Below, piece by piece: positions 36,502 to 48,651 of a DNA stretch of 64,000 nucleotides. The DNA lies in assembly GCA_032622095.1 (NCBI GenBank), contig CP136066.1:114965319-115029318 (forward strand). Direction: 5' to 3'. The stretch is from Siphonodentalium dalli. Taxonomy: Eukaryota > Mollusca > Scaphopoda > Gadilida > Siphonodentaliidae. The position numbers and the translations under genes were made by a program. Under the pieces are notes generated by a model that saw only the letters and a list, made by a program, of their open reading frames with translations, was not told where the DNA came from and did not search any database. Each line of letters starts with the position of its first letter. Position 1 is the first letter of the stretch.

Positions 36502-36894
36502 CCCTTTACCCAACAGAACGGCCCTGTGCCAATGCATTCTCTTATATATGCGAGTCGACCATAGGTCGCCTCGCATATATAAGAGAATGCATTGGCTTAA
36601 CACATTAAAAATTATAAAATTGTTAAAGAATGTAAGAAAAAATGGTAAAAAGTGTTAAAAAAAGATTTTTTTTTAGGCCAATGCATTCTCTTATATATGC
36701 GAGGCGACCTATGGTCGACTCGCATATATAAGAGAATGCATTGGCACAGGGCATAACTATAACCATCACAATGTGGTCAATGAGCCGGTTCCAATGATAT
36801 CCATATGTGTATGGTTTTATTGAGACAAACCCAAGATATTTTAGGCTGTTGCAGCTTTATTTGGCCGGTTTTGGCCGGTTTGTTGGGTAAAGGG
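36502..36894 (+). mobile_element. piggyBac-like MITE with two mirrored hairpins, copy 1
   Basis: TTAA (36498-36501 and 36895-36898) flanks perfect ends CCCTTTACCCAACA and TGTTGGGTAAAGGG. TTAA target plus CCCTTT-type ends are hallmarks of piggyBac elements. Inside are two perfect 69-bp palindromes (36528-36596 and 36677-36745) with GCCAATGCATTCTCTTATAT arms. They are reverse complements of each other, so the element can fold at two levels. The plus and minus ORFs here are repeat translations. It lies in intron 1 of the LHFPL2 gene. Confidence 0.92.
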
Positions 36895-37974
36895 TTAAAC
36901 AGACGTTTATATACCAATGTTTAGAGTTAACAAGACAAAACCTAGATAAAATCAAATTATTATTACATGTATAGTTATATTACTTTTCAACGGGGATGGC
37001 AGGTAGACAACCCTCTGGGTTATGCTGTCCCCGATAGCTCATTTAATGTTATAATATTACACTGTGATTATAATTGTATATATTATATGAATGAGTTATG
37101 AATAAAAAATTATAGTCATAGGTACCTATATTTTCAGATGTCAACAACAAGTATATATAATAAAGCTAGAATATTGTACATGCACTAAGGACAACTCCGA
37201 TGAAACTGAACATTTTTTATATATTTTATTTAGTTCTTTGTTCAATGCCCAAACTTCCTTTGAACCGAGTAACTGAGACAAAATCATTTACAAATACCAT
37301 GTTCATACCCAATATACCTTTGAGATATAGGCGGATTCGGGCGCCAATGTATAGAGAGACCCCGCACATAAAACGGCACGCGTGTCAAGAATGCGTGTGT
37401 AAACGTTTAAAGTAATGAGGAATCAGACCAACAGCCGATTAATTTGTCGTTAAAATCACAAAATGAAAAGACAGTATATTACTTTCACAGGAATCTCTGA
37501 TAAGTTTGTCAAGATAACGCCACACACAGCGTCAATAAATCCATCAGCAATGGCATGTGGCCTCGAGTTCTAATTTGTGTTATCATATGACGTAAATACG
37601 CCATGGAATCCATCCAAACTGCCATGCTATAGATTAACGCATTAATTGAAGGAACTACCTGCTAATAAGTGGAGAATATAACCATCAGCCGATAGCACGT
37701 GTGGCAGGGGCTGCGCTGTACATTTCCAAAGGTTTATAGCATCATGATTCTTGGAGCTGGTTAAAGGGGCCAAAGCAGTGAAGGGTGAGAACTAAGGGTG
37801 GCATAGCCCCCTCACAGCTTACCTATTCTATTGAATTCAATTAATTGAGCATCATAAATAACAATTAATATTTTGTGCTCATGGCAATATACTTAAGATT
37901 CATTTTTGTGTTCATGACAACAGTTTCACACTACATTCATTTCTTATATTTATTTTTTCATAAGTTTTAGTGAC

Positions 37975-38880
37975 CCTCCCGTCACTATTTCGGACTCAAG
38001 CGGCGCCACTTTTGTCACCATTAAACCACACACTTAGACTCATTATGTAGATGCATATATATAAAATTGGTGAAAATTGGCGAGTATTCAAATTTGTATC
38101 AAATTTAAGGTCCCTAAAGCTCTCACCCAACGGACACCAATTTGGTGTATCCAAACAACACGATTTGATTCCTCCTATTACGGAGAAGAATATGTATCAA
38201 TCTGGTGGAAATCAGCGCTAAACATATTGGTATAATTTTTTTGCCTCTCTCATCTCTAAGCACCACTGACTCGAATGGCATCACGTGTAACATCCATAGA
38301 CAACACAATTACACTCCTGATATCATGGAGATGAGTATACGTTTGGTGGTAATCGGCGACTAAACGAATTTTTATCAAATTTGGTGCACACCCCTCCCCT
38401 CCCAATCTCTCATCCAAACGGCGCCAATATGGCGTCTTTAAATTAGATTAGATTCCTCGTATCATTGATAGGAATGTGTATCAATTTGGTGGATATTTGT
38501 GCTAAAAATGTTGTGTAGCAATGATTGTGCCCATCTCCCTTTCAGTGCACCCCTGACTCGAATGGGCCACTTTTGACAGATTTCAGCCACACCATTAGAC
38601 TCCTCATACAATGGTGTGGTGGCAATCGGCCACTAAATCCATTCATGGGGATGATTATATGTAAGTTTCGTGGCAATAAGCGACAAAAAATTCTGCCCCT
38701 CCCCTTTTCTGCCCTGACAATAACGGCGTACTTTAGAAAATTCTAACCCTCGCCATTATCTTTTTCGTAAAAAGATACCCATAGTAGACCCCTTTGGTAT
38801 CATCTAGATGGTCACCTGTGAATTTCTATAGAACACAGACAGACAGACAGACATTCGCAAATATAGATATAGGCACAAAC
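37975..38880. repeat. ~110-130-bp tandem repeat ending in (ACAG)n
   Basis: About six diverged units with 'gactc..atggcgccacttttg', 'attagactcctcatat.atggagatga', 'gtatcaatttggtgg.aatcggcgactaaa' and 'cccctcccct'. It closes with ACAGACAGACAGACAGACAT at 38836. It lies within LHFPL2 intron 1. Confidence 0.8.
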
Positions 38881-40031
38881 ATTTGAATGGGATATGGTGA
38901 GTCTTGAGAGTGAGTGAATATATATGAGTGTGAAATTTAAGATGTTTGCAGAGTGAGTATAGATTATAGTGAAATAAAGGTACTTTGAATTTATTACAAA
39001 TATTTTCCTATTAGCATGTCATTCTCCCTGTGGTTAGAAATGTTGACAAATTTAGCCATCTCAGCCTAACGTTTAACAGAACGTATATAATATTATAATC
39101 TTGGTCTATAAAACAGCATATTTTACAGAAAATATTGGTTTGGTGCGTAGACACCACAACACATGTTTTATATACCCTAGAGTGTGAAGTTCGGCACCGG
39201 AAGGAATATCAAAGTTGCATTAATACATATCATATATATCGACAGTAAATTACGCTCTGCAGTTTCCGTTAGCGCGGATAAATTAAACTGAATCTCAATC
39301 GATAATTATATTTGCCTTTCGCTGAGTTAGTTACATTTCTTGGCACAAAAGAGACTTCGCTGTCTAACATTCCGTGTTCTGGTGCACCATTAGATTTGAT
39401 TGATGGCATTTGTTAGGTGATCCGTTCCAAGAACATTGGTTTCCGGCTATCGCTGGATACATTTCAAGAATTTAAAGAACGAATCAACTGAGACAAGCAC
39501 GAGTGCATTGCACTGGTAACGCGCGGAAATTTCGCCCAGTTGAGATCTCATTTAATATTATAGTACCCCTCCCCCGGGCAAATACAACAATTTAAGAGCA
39601 GATGCCTCCCATCTATACCATGCAGACTTAACTAATTAACTTCGATGTTGAAAACAATTATTGTCGGACATAACCCAAACAGAGTACTATATATGAGGTC
39701 AACTGGTGACAATAAAAAGCAAATTGATAATGCAAAAGCATTGACAACATTTAAAAGACTCGCTCGCTCTAAATTGTCTATCACAAATACGTTAATGTGA
39801 TGACATGCAATGGGCCGGGGGCATTTTTGACGCATTGCACAAGATAAAAAATCTCGTACGAAAAGTTAATGATAACGATGTTATCAAATGTGTATTATAT
39901 TTGGCTTCTCCGGAACCACAAGGCTGGCATGGACAGTTGGAGATCCCATTTCCTGGTACATCGCAGGCCAGTTTCCAATTATGCATGTGTGAAGAGGGAG
40001 GAGGAAATTCTTTCACCGGGACTATATGGAG
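38881..40031. other. LHFPL2 intron 1, 3'-flank of exon 1
   Basis: Apart from exon ORF shadows I see nothing coding. Intron 1 spans 35545-40037 (4,493 bp) including this stretch, the tandem repeat and the MITE. Confidence 0.6.
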
Positions 40032-40037
40032 ACTTAC

Positions 40038-40473
40038 CAGCTATACTCTGTATTAAGCCGGACATAGTGAATATACTTTTCCCACACATAGTTCTCGCAC
40101 ACAAGCTAATAACCGAAGTAATCATAGTGAAAACCAACATTAATCCTCCGATTGAGAACAACACTAAAGCAGCCTTCCAAGCATGTGGGAAGTCGTCATC
40201 AGTCATGTCGTAACCGCTCACGAAGGTAGCACAATTCTCTCGTTCGTACTTCTCGTAGAATCTCAACAACATAGTGCATCTGTTGAAGATTCCCACAGTA
40301 GGGCTGTAAGTCGCTTCTGCGATCGTCGTTCTGTTATTTATATTGAATCCGAACTTTTTAGGTTCCCCGATCAACCATTTTGGAGAAATAACAGATCCTG
40401 TTATGAGAAGTGTTGCGGCTATGGACATCAGGGTCCATAGCATGGACCGACATGTAATAATGACGTAACACAT
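40038..40473 (-). CDS. LHFPL2-like tetraspan protein, exon 1 (N-terminus)
   Basis: This gene belongs to the LHFPL (lipoma HMGIC fusion partner-like) tetraspan family, relatives of claudins; it is a four-pass membrane protein. Exon 1 encodes residues 1-145 plus one base. It has MCYVIITCRS then TM1 (about 11-33, ending PKWLIG), and an extracellular loop with W33, GIF at 61-63, C66, C81 and an N-glycosylation sequon at N47. TM2 is about 101-123, and TM3 starts at 139. The MCxVIxTCRSMLWTL start and the whole spacing match LHFPL2 rather than other paralogues. The donor GTAAGT is at 40037-40032. With exons 2 and 3 the product is 230 residues, close to the vertebrate 228. ATG 40473 is in family register. 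LHFPL2 function is poorly known; family members serve as auxiliary subunits in hair-cell and GABA-A receptor complexes. Confidence 0.95.
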
Positions 40474-40522
40474 CTCCTTTGGTTATCCAGAAAAGATCAC
40501 GCCTTTCGAGTTTTCGACATCC
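40474..40522 (-). other. LHFPL2 5' UTR part of exon 1, with a uORF
   Basis: 'tatctatatatttcag' ends in AG before 40522, so exon 1 probably starts there and an upstream non-coding exon exists. An ATG at 40520 opens an 8-codon reading frame that stops at 40497, ending 24 nt before the LHFPL2 start. It could dampen translation; its presence is seen, its effect is inferred. Confidence 0.45.
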
Positions 40523-41390
40523 CTGAAATATATAGATAAAATATCCGCATAAAGATTAAGGCAACACTAGTATCACGCACGAGCCATGACCGTTTCCCCA
40601 AACGAGTCTTGATATTTTCTCTGACATTTTGGTTGATCTGTTTTTTAACGTTGCCAAAATGCAATTTGTATAGATTCGATCTCCGGGCTAGTTCGCATCT
40701 TGTGAGTTTAACAGAGATCTGCAATAAAATATAAGCGCGACGCTACATCTTCTCATGCGTGTCTTTTTTTTTATATAGGTGAGCATGATAGAGAATACAG
40801 AGAGATAGAGAGAAACCAACGTTCACACCACGAACTAACAAGATGTTATCGATAAGAGTGGATGGACCAAGACTCAATGCTCAAACTGAACCCTCCAAAA
40901 AGTACCATAATTCCTACATACCCATGAAGTCGAGCGTTGTTTAGCAGCATAATATAGGTATAGAAAGGTATGGTATTCTGACGCCCGCCAATGATCTCAG
41001 GAATACCATGCCGTAATATCGCATAGCAGATGCAGATGTTGAGGTCGGATAATAATTGACACATAAGGCCACCAAGAACATATGTGTGATAATCGTAACC
41101 CACTTCTATCGGCATTTAGTTTCCAAACAGATTGCATCACAACAAATTTGCTCTATCTGACAGTTATATGAGATTTAATGACTTTTGTATGTTTGATCGC
41201 AACCAGGCGGTTAGAACCGAGGACTGATAAGATCTGACTCCGCTCACACCTGTCTAAACACACACATCAGCGACTGGATGCGATATATTAGGCACCAAGA
41301 CACCGGGTGAGATATAGCACAGATCTGTGTTCATTGTGCATAGTGGTGCACCAATGTTTTGGGGCTGTAATTTCACTTTTGGCACATATA
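40523..41390. other. Upstream of LHFPL2 exon 1, nothing firm
   Basis: It includes a microsatellite-like 'gagatagagagaa' and an 89-residue minus-strand ORF (40846-41115) with hydrophobic stretches but no motif. This may be intron of the 5' UTR. Confidence 0.3.
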
Positions 41391-41394
41391 TTAA

Positions 41395-41751
41395 CCCTTT
41401 ACCCAACAGAAGGGCCCTGTGCCAATGCATTCTCTTATATATGCGAGTCGACCATAGGTCGCCTCGCATATATAAGAGAATGCATTGGCTTAACACATAT
41501 TAAAGAAAAAATGGTAAAAAGTGTTAAAAAAAAGTTTTTTTTAGGCCAATGCATTCTCTTATATATGCGAGGCGACCTATGGTCGACTCGCATATATAAG
41601 AGAATGCATTGGCACAGGGCATAACTGTAACTATCACAATGTGCTCAATGAGCCGGTTCCAATGATACCCATATTTCCATGGTTTTATTGAGACAGACCG
41701 AAGATAATTTAGGCTGTTAGGGCGTTTCTGGGCGTTCTGTTGGGTAAAGGG
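41395..41751 (+). mobile_element. piggyBac-like MITE with two mirrored hairpins, copy 2
   Basis: Same orientation as 36502-36894, with TTAA at 41391-41394 and 41752-41755 and identical terminal CCCTTTACCCAACA. The palindromes at 41421-41489 and 41545-41613 are unchanged in sequence, while the tract between and right of them has indels. It lies upstream of LHFPL2 exon 1. Confidence 0.92.
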
Positions 41752-41939
41752 TTAATACACATGGTGCTCGCGATGTAATTTTCCAGTCAATTGCCCGTCT
41801 TTAGCCAATTTTTATTAATTACGTACTTCCGATCATCTGCTTGATCCATCTAATCTGGGACTTCTATTTATTAGAAGAGCGAAGGATTTATGGGTCTCTA
41901 GTCTATAACAATGTTGTGTGAGAAAGAGAAAGCCAGTTC

Positions 41940-42410
41940 AAGTCGGTCCCACTAAAAGCCGAACCCGACCGATGCGGTGCGACCTCACCCGACCGTCCAC
42001 AGGAGTCGGAACGAGATCGTTCACGCACTATCGTACATATACATGTATAACCAAGTTGGTAGATCGAGTGGAACCAGCATTGTTAACCCCTAACTTAAGG
42101 TAGGTTCAGCTAGGTACGCTAAAACAAAGACACCCCCACAGTACGTGTCTGACCACGGAAATGGATATACTATATCGTGCAGCGAATACACATCCATGGG
42201 CGGTCGGGCAATTTGTTTAGTTAAGGCGGAAGTGAATATATTACCCACATACGGTTGGATTAGCAAAAACACAAAAGGGTAACACCCGACCGTACCGCCC
42301 CCACCGAGATGGTTCATTGACTATCGTGCAGAATACGCATATATGTACCAAAGTTCAAATCGCCAAGTCAGTAGCTCGATCGGAACCATCATTGCTAACT
42401 CCTAACTATA
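41940..42410 (-). repeat. Inverted counterpart of the 43.6-44.1 kb repeat
   Basis: It carries 'gtctgaccacggaaa', 'gggcggtcgggcaa' and 'aaggcggaagtgaatatatta', which appear complemented at 43560-44110. A second partial unit ('gttcattgactatcgtgcagaatac') is at 42310-42410. Confidence 0.65.
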
Positions 42411-42419
42411 ACCGCCCGT

Positions 42420-43559
42420 TGCGCGAGGTCATGATAGGTCGATGTTACCGCGGATGCAATGTTACATTTAGATAGCTGCTTGTTGTTCGTAGTCAGAACC
42501 GTCTTAATTCCTGTTGATGGCAGTTTCGCCACATATGACCAGAAATTACAGATATTTGTACTTTCGCTGTATATATAAGCTGTTGGGTGAACGCAACATC
42601 CGGTGGTATATAGAACAACTTCCAGCATCGAAATGAATGAAGACCTATATATCTGACTAAACACAAACACAATTCACGGATAGTATATATAGTTGAATTG
42701 ATCACTCTCATAGGGTTTTTGTGACAAAGTTGGTTCCAGAAATTATGATAAAGTTACCTAGGTTGGGGGGATAGTGATAAAGTTACACAAGTACGTTAAG
42801 CAAATCTCACAAAATGAACGGGATTTAAAAATTGCTGAGGGAAATAATAATGCTTATTGAGAATTAATTAAGAAATATACTATAGTTCTGGAGGTGGTCA
42901 TTTTGGTCGAAAATAATATATGGTTGTTATACATGACATCATATTAACCTGGGTAACTTTATCACAATTATCTCCATATATCTATGCCTAATGGCATTTG
43001 TTTATGCGGCCATCGAAATTGAAGTAGATTACATCAATTTGAGCTAAAGTGTCAGTGAAATTTTCATATTCATTATATATAAGAGGTGCATGTATACTGA
43101 CAAACTCGACAAATTATAACGCGAGAGAAGCAGGTGTATGCGAGATCAGAAACATATAGAACCACACTTATGTTGAGATCAGATCGAAGTTACCACAAGC
43201 TCCACTATGATACAAACGCATATATTGCATGGCTCGCGTACAATTGCTTCTCTGACATTATAATGTGTCGATTTCTATTAGCTGAATCAATATAGTTCCA
43301 ACAGTAATTGACCGCGGCAGGTAAATAATGAAAACGAAATGCACGTTAATGTTGACAATTTTAACGCCAATCTCGGATGCACGTGCATCACATTGTTCGT
43401 GTTTGCGTACCTATAATCGATTCCGGTCTTATATAGGAAAAAGATTAATATCTCTGCCATAGAATATAGCACTTGTTTCATATTAATCAGATGCAGACAT
43501 GTAGCCGATGTATGATTAGTATATTACTTTTCTCGGTCACCCTGGCTATAGGGTGGTCT
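42420..43559. other. No gene recognised
   Basis: Spacer between the two inverted repeat patches. 'gataaagttac' phrases recur at 42748, 42777 and (inverted) 42954. Nothing coding is evident. Confidence 0.35.
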
Positions 43560-44110
43560 GGGTGTTGGCCTGGGTGTATTTGTGTAACGGCATGCATGTA
43601 TGGCGAATCCGACAGTAACACAGGGGTTAATATATTCACTTCCGCCTCAGCTAGCATTTTGCCCGACCGTCATGGGTGTAGCGAGGTATATCTTGCATGA
43701 TAGGAATCATAGGATATTCCTTTCCGTGATCAGTCAGCCAGCTATGGTGGAGGTCCGGTCGGTTCCTTTTTGTTTTTGCATACCTGGCGGAATTGACCAA
43801 TAGTACACGAACCATCTCGATCGTTTGGACTTCTGGGGGCAGTACGGTCTGTGCGCGTGTTTTTGCGTGCAGGCATATATAGTGAATCCGACCATATAGC
43901 AAAGGGGCTAATATATTCACTTCTGTCTTAGCTAACAACTCTCCCGATCGTCAATGGATGCAAAGGGGTATTCGCTACATGATAGTATATATTCCTTTCC
44001 GTGGTCAGACAGCTTGGGGAGGCCCGGTCGGTTCGGACTCGTGGGGCGGTGCGATCTGGTGCGGTCGCACCGGTCGGTGCGATCTGCTTTTTGAGGGACC
44101 CGTTCAAGTT
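43560..44110 (+). repeat. Two ~280-bp direct units
   Basis: Units near 43580-43800 and 43860-44060 share 'gaatccgac...ta', 'ggg.taatatattcacttc.g.ct.agcta' and 'atattcctttccgtg.tcag'. The reverse complement is at 41940-42410. Confidence 0.7.
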
Positions 44111-45430
44111 ATACATTCGAGTGGAAAGCTATGTTATGTAGTTCTACAGTATATATAGGCGCTATTCTCATCAGCACAATCGGGGAATGGTGTACTACAC
44201 GTGCTGTAATTGTAATTGTAAGATGTGGCGAATATATGTACAGTGATAAGTTTGGACACATGCATGCATGCTTGAGAACAATGTTGAAGTACCAAGGGAT
44301 AAGGGATGTTTTGTGCGTTTCTGTTTTGAGTCAGGCCGCAATAATCAATTCATTGAGAGGATGCTTATCCATAAATTAATGTCGTTGTTCGTGTTAACAT
44401 GCATCACAACCCATGCCTCGACTGCCGTACAGGTCCAATGTATTCCAGCTAATTTCAAATACAGATATAGCGTCCTAATTCTCATATTAATTAATTTGGT
44501 TATGCAGGATTTAACAGCAGTTTAATCCGGGTGATGAATTATGATTGCAGACGTCAATATATAGACATAGCATAAGCTGTTCACATGTTAGAAATATAAG
44601 TAGACAATATCAAGGTCGATCTTGAACACCCTATATATATAGCTTATGGTTGGTTTGGTATATTTGTGTTTATCTTCGTTTATCCGTTATACCATATCAC
44701 GAAGTTGGGTAGAAACCATCTACCCCGGGCAAGTGACAGACTTTCCCAGATACACGAATAAGATCACATTAACCTTATGTGGATAACAAATCCCCATTTA
44801 TCAGGATTAGAACCAGCTTTTCTATAGCTGGACAGCTTATGCATGTTTGCGTATAATGAATGCACCATGCATCGTATTAATTGAGCCCCCGGTGGCCCGC
44901 TGAACACCATGTAGACATCATAATAGAATTTAAATAGTATAGAGGCCCATGAACGCGCGATACATATTGTGGTGAGAGAGTTTTGCAGCGTGTGCCGTGT
45001 CGTGATCAGATACCATACGAAACCTCGGTCACCTTTCACAAACGAATCCCTTGTGAAGTGACACTTGTAAATGCGAACTGAGACATAAGTAGATCAGAAC
45101 TAAACGGTCGGTTACAGAGAATAGTCGTTGAGCATAGAAGTGGTATAATTAAGACTTTCAAAATTGGTGATCCAACGCCCATGTTTGTTACATTTAACAA
45201 GTTTATTACACTACGGGTGACATTCGGATATCATCCAGTAATATATATATATAAGGCGGGCCAAATGATATACTGTTCTTGTAATCTATCTCCCATCGAC
45301 TATTTGTATAGTTTAGCATCATGCATGTAATAGGCGGACGACACATGCATTGAATATTATCTTGGAACTATAATAGTGTATCATCCCCGTTGACACCAAA
45401 ACTACGGACAAATTTCCCTTCTATCGTGTG
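44111..45430. other. No gene recognised
   Basis: AT-rich with short ORFs. A short (TA)n tract occurs at 45241-45253. Confidence 0.35.
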
Positions 45431-45595
45431 TAGCCAAAATAGTTGAGAAAGTGCTTCTGAAACAGATTAGTAACGTTTTCATCGAGAATGAACTCATTTG
45501 TTTCCACCAATCCTGTTTTCTCGGAGTTCATAAAAACAAACATATAATATCTCATATCAGCATACCCACTACTAGACCTATATAACTACCTGTGT
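45431..45595 (+). pseudogene. LINE reverse-transcriptase fragment
   Basis: One frame reads VAKIVEKVLLKQISNVFIEN followed by ...FHQSCFLGVHKNK.H, then a stop. This is the 'xxKxxExxxxxQ...n.l...Q.gF' block of Jockey/CR1-like reverse transcriptases. Only about 55 codons survive, and flanking frames are closed. It is a dead retrotransposon scrap. Confidence 0.65.
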
Positions 45596-46473
45596 CAATC
45601 CCTTTATAAAAGACTATATATGTTCAATATTTTTGAAGGTCCTGAGGGAGAGGGTTGAAGAATTCGTCCATATATACATAGTCATTAGCCAGTCCAAGTT
45701 TCAACAAGACTTCTGTTACTTCATAGTCCCGATCCTCGTGGGCTCAGTTGCAGGGTCTTGTCGGCGAAGCATTGGATCCTGAACATCGGATGACTGATGA
45801 ACACTTGTAACCCGGGATTGAACTTGGACGAAGAAGGCACCGTCATATGGATGGCTGGTGAAATGGAATTTCTCAGCACCTCGTATCATCCAACTACCGT
45901 CCTGTAATATCCGGTGATGCCTCCACCAATGTATCGGTCAAATGATTGTCTGGCCAGTTTGTTTCCATTGCTCGGTGTCTTGGTTCCATGGGATGACCAG
46001 TTGACTTCTTGATCAGGAACACATGTAGTAGGTACAGTAAGTTCCCTATGCCAAACGTACATAGGTATAGTCCGCACGTGATTTTTTTGTATAATCTGGC
46101 CATGAGGAATAGCATTGTAAATTATGTCGCGGAAAAATACAATCCAACAGTGAGACAGCTATACTCTCTTTCTATACTATATATATAAGTCCGTGCGACA
46201 GTTCCAAATAGATTCTTAAGTATACAGCGAGACATCCACCATGTCCATATTGCATGCGATCGCTATTCGTAACGAATGGATTTCCTCATCAGATATGAAC
46301 TTTTATAATATATACGATACGATACGATTTATTTGCATAAACATCAATAAAGGCAGTATATATGCTAACAATACACAATTCATAATAAAACAATAAACAA
46401 CTAATAAACAATTACATGTGAACATGTCATGTCTGGCTATATGTATTTTATTGTGTGATGGCAAGCATAATAT
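45596..46473. other. Unassigned, minus-strand open frames
   Basis: Two overlapping minus-strand ORFs (45886-46115) precede another short frame (about 45728-45884, in a different register). This patch is richer in Trp, His and Pro codons than its surroundings (VWHRELTVP, EVNWSSHGT). It may be a decayed coding or retrotransposon segment; I cannot name it. Confidence 0.25.
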
Positions 46474-47060
46474 TCATTCAGAACGCTTACCAAAGAAGCG
46501 CCGGACCACGTTGCTGATTTTGCTGCTTATTTCAGGGTTATGATTTTTCATTATAACATTAAATTTCTGATCGTTTGACATACTTGTAAAATTACTTTGA
46601 TATCTACCAACAATTTGGAAAAGTTCATCTCTGAGATCGCAATAGTGTGGACATTCCATAATGAAATGATACTCATTTCCTATATCAGAACTGGTCCTGC
46701 ATTTAAGGCACAGTCTCTTCCCCTCCTTAATTATAAAGGCTGATGATGTCTACCTTTTTCAATAGCGAGTTTGTGACCACTAACACGGAGTTTTGTAAAA
46801 CTAATCCTATCTTTTAAAGATGTTGTGTTTATTAAGTAAGTTTCTATAAGACATAATAATTTTTAAACAATCTATATGTTCTGAGTTTATTTTTATGGCA
46901 ATTTCGTTTATAGTCATCAAATATAGATCTCTTGAATTCTTTCACATGTTCTTCCCGAAGCTTACACTTGATATTTCTAATGATACTATCTGTTTGGTTA
47001 TTTAATGGAACCTGTATATTTTTACAGCCAAATGCGTTTATCGTCCTGAATATGACGTTA
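46474..47060 (-). pseudogene. LINE ORF C-terminal domain remnant
   Basis: Reading from 47060 leftwards and allowing stops or frame shifts: KCKLREEHVKEFKRSIFD, NKLRTYRLFK, SFTKLRVSGHKLAIEKGRHH, then CLKCRTSSDIGNEYHFIMEC and a stop at 46474. The KLR.SxHxLxIEKGRH and CxxC...HF..EC blocks are the standard post-RT tail of Jockey/CR1-like LINEs. The element is inactive and strongly truncated. The ORF at 46474-46659 is only its last third. Confidence 0.8.
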
Positions 47061-48175
47061 CTTGAAGTACGACGCTAAGGTTATCCAATTGGAATCTCTC
47101 CATTACCCATCCGCGTATACTCCAAAGACATATATATATATATATATGTCTTCTGTGCCGATCTATGTTCATCGTATTCCACATAGAGCGCCTCATGTCG
47201 GTGAATTGCATTCGGGACCATGGAACCAGCTTTGCAGACATATTTATAGAACAATTAATTGGTTGATTATAGTATGGCAGACAAGATGACTACATCATGC
47301 AGAGTTGTTGTTATAATATCAGTAAACTATTTATTCTGCTATAATGCCCTTTTAGTCTGATTCCTTGTGTCATTTCGCATTTTTGGTTCGTTAAAAGCGA
47401 TCTGAAAACGGATTATGTATGCCTAGTAGGTGTGTTTTCAGGATTGACTTGTTTCCATTCTTGAATTTTGGCGGGTCGGCCTAAATCTGGGTCAACATCA
47501 TTAGGAGAGCGTTTCGTATTTACAGAAAACGATAGATGGTGCCATCTGGCCTATGGTGATCGGTGCGATTAGAAACTTCTCCAATCTACTAGATATGGCA
47601 ATTACATGTATTTTTGAAAAATTTGATGTGATCGGTTCATTCTTGTTGGCTACAGTTGTGATCAAAATTTAACACTGATGCCTATGGAGATGCTAGTACT
47701 TTGCATACATGGCGCCATTTTGCGTATGATACTATACGCGTACTGATATTCATAAAAAGCACTAAGTATGAAACACAGACGTAGTTTAAAAAAGAATGGA
47801 TGTGATCAGATGATTTTTGCTGGCTACAGTTGCGATCAAAATTTAACACTTAACCCAATGGAGAATTTCGTGTTATGCTCAAACGTTTATTGTAATAACC
47901 ACTTATTGGCAATCGTGCGCAACTATATATGAAGTTTAACATTCGTGTTTGACCCATTAGAACTATCCGTGATTTGATTAGTTGCAATATATGATATAGT
48001 TATGCCTCAAGATACAGTAATTGGCAAAAGTAAGTGTCGAATGATTTCGTAGTTTCGATAATTTGCAGCCTGTTGAATCAAATGAAAATATTCACAACAA
48101 GACTGTTCACGATGTGATTACATATTATTTCATTGTTTTATTTGATACTGTCTTGTCTGTCTTGTTGTCTACTTA

Positions 48176-48651
48176 CTAGACAGTTTTAAAACCACATCGT
48201 TGATCATAACGGGATGTAGTGTCGCAAATACACAGGTATAGATGGTAGTTGTTCGTTGTCATTAACTCACATGCACTGAGAGAATCTGTGTTTTTGCAGG
48301 ATTTGTGCCACTGAAAAACGGACATTTCGGTGCAGCTGAGATCTTTACTATAGCGGTGTAGGCTTTGTAGTCGGGCAGCTAGGTACACCCCTATGGACCC
48401 CCAGGACTCCTCCGGACCGATTTTTGTTATGTACCTGGACACATCTAGAGTAGAATTACGGATGTTAACCAGAAATCAACGCTTCCCACGCCAGTTACGT
48501 TCAGTGCAGCGACTGAAACCCAACATCCACCATCAATATTCTGACCACAGCTAATCTCCACGATTCGTGCATAGCTGTGAAAATCAAGTAAATTCGAATT
48601 TCCACTAAAGTAGAGCTTAATGAGTAAAATAGTTATCGTCCATAGTTGCAT
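48176..48651 (-). pseudogene. Secreted-type Cys-containing protein, frame broken once (copy 1)
   Basis: ATG 48651 begins MQLWTITILLIKLYFSGNS, a plausible signal peptide, then a Cys-containing region (ISCGQNIDGGCWVSV) with sequon NVT. The frame stops at 48445. A second frame, open just before that and running to TAG 48176, continues with similar character: SRYITKIGPEESWGSIGVYL, then Cys at SCTEM, KSCKN, SACEL, LCICD and QRCG. A one-base shift near 48475-48480 would connect them, so I read this as one coding segment with a frameshift (pseudogene or sequence error). A very small intron is a less likely alternative. Family unknown. Confidence 0.45.
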
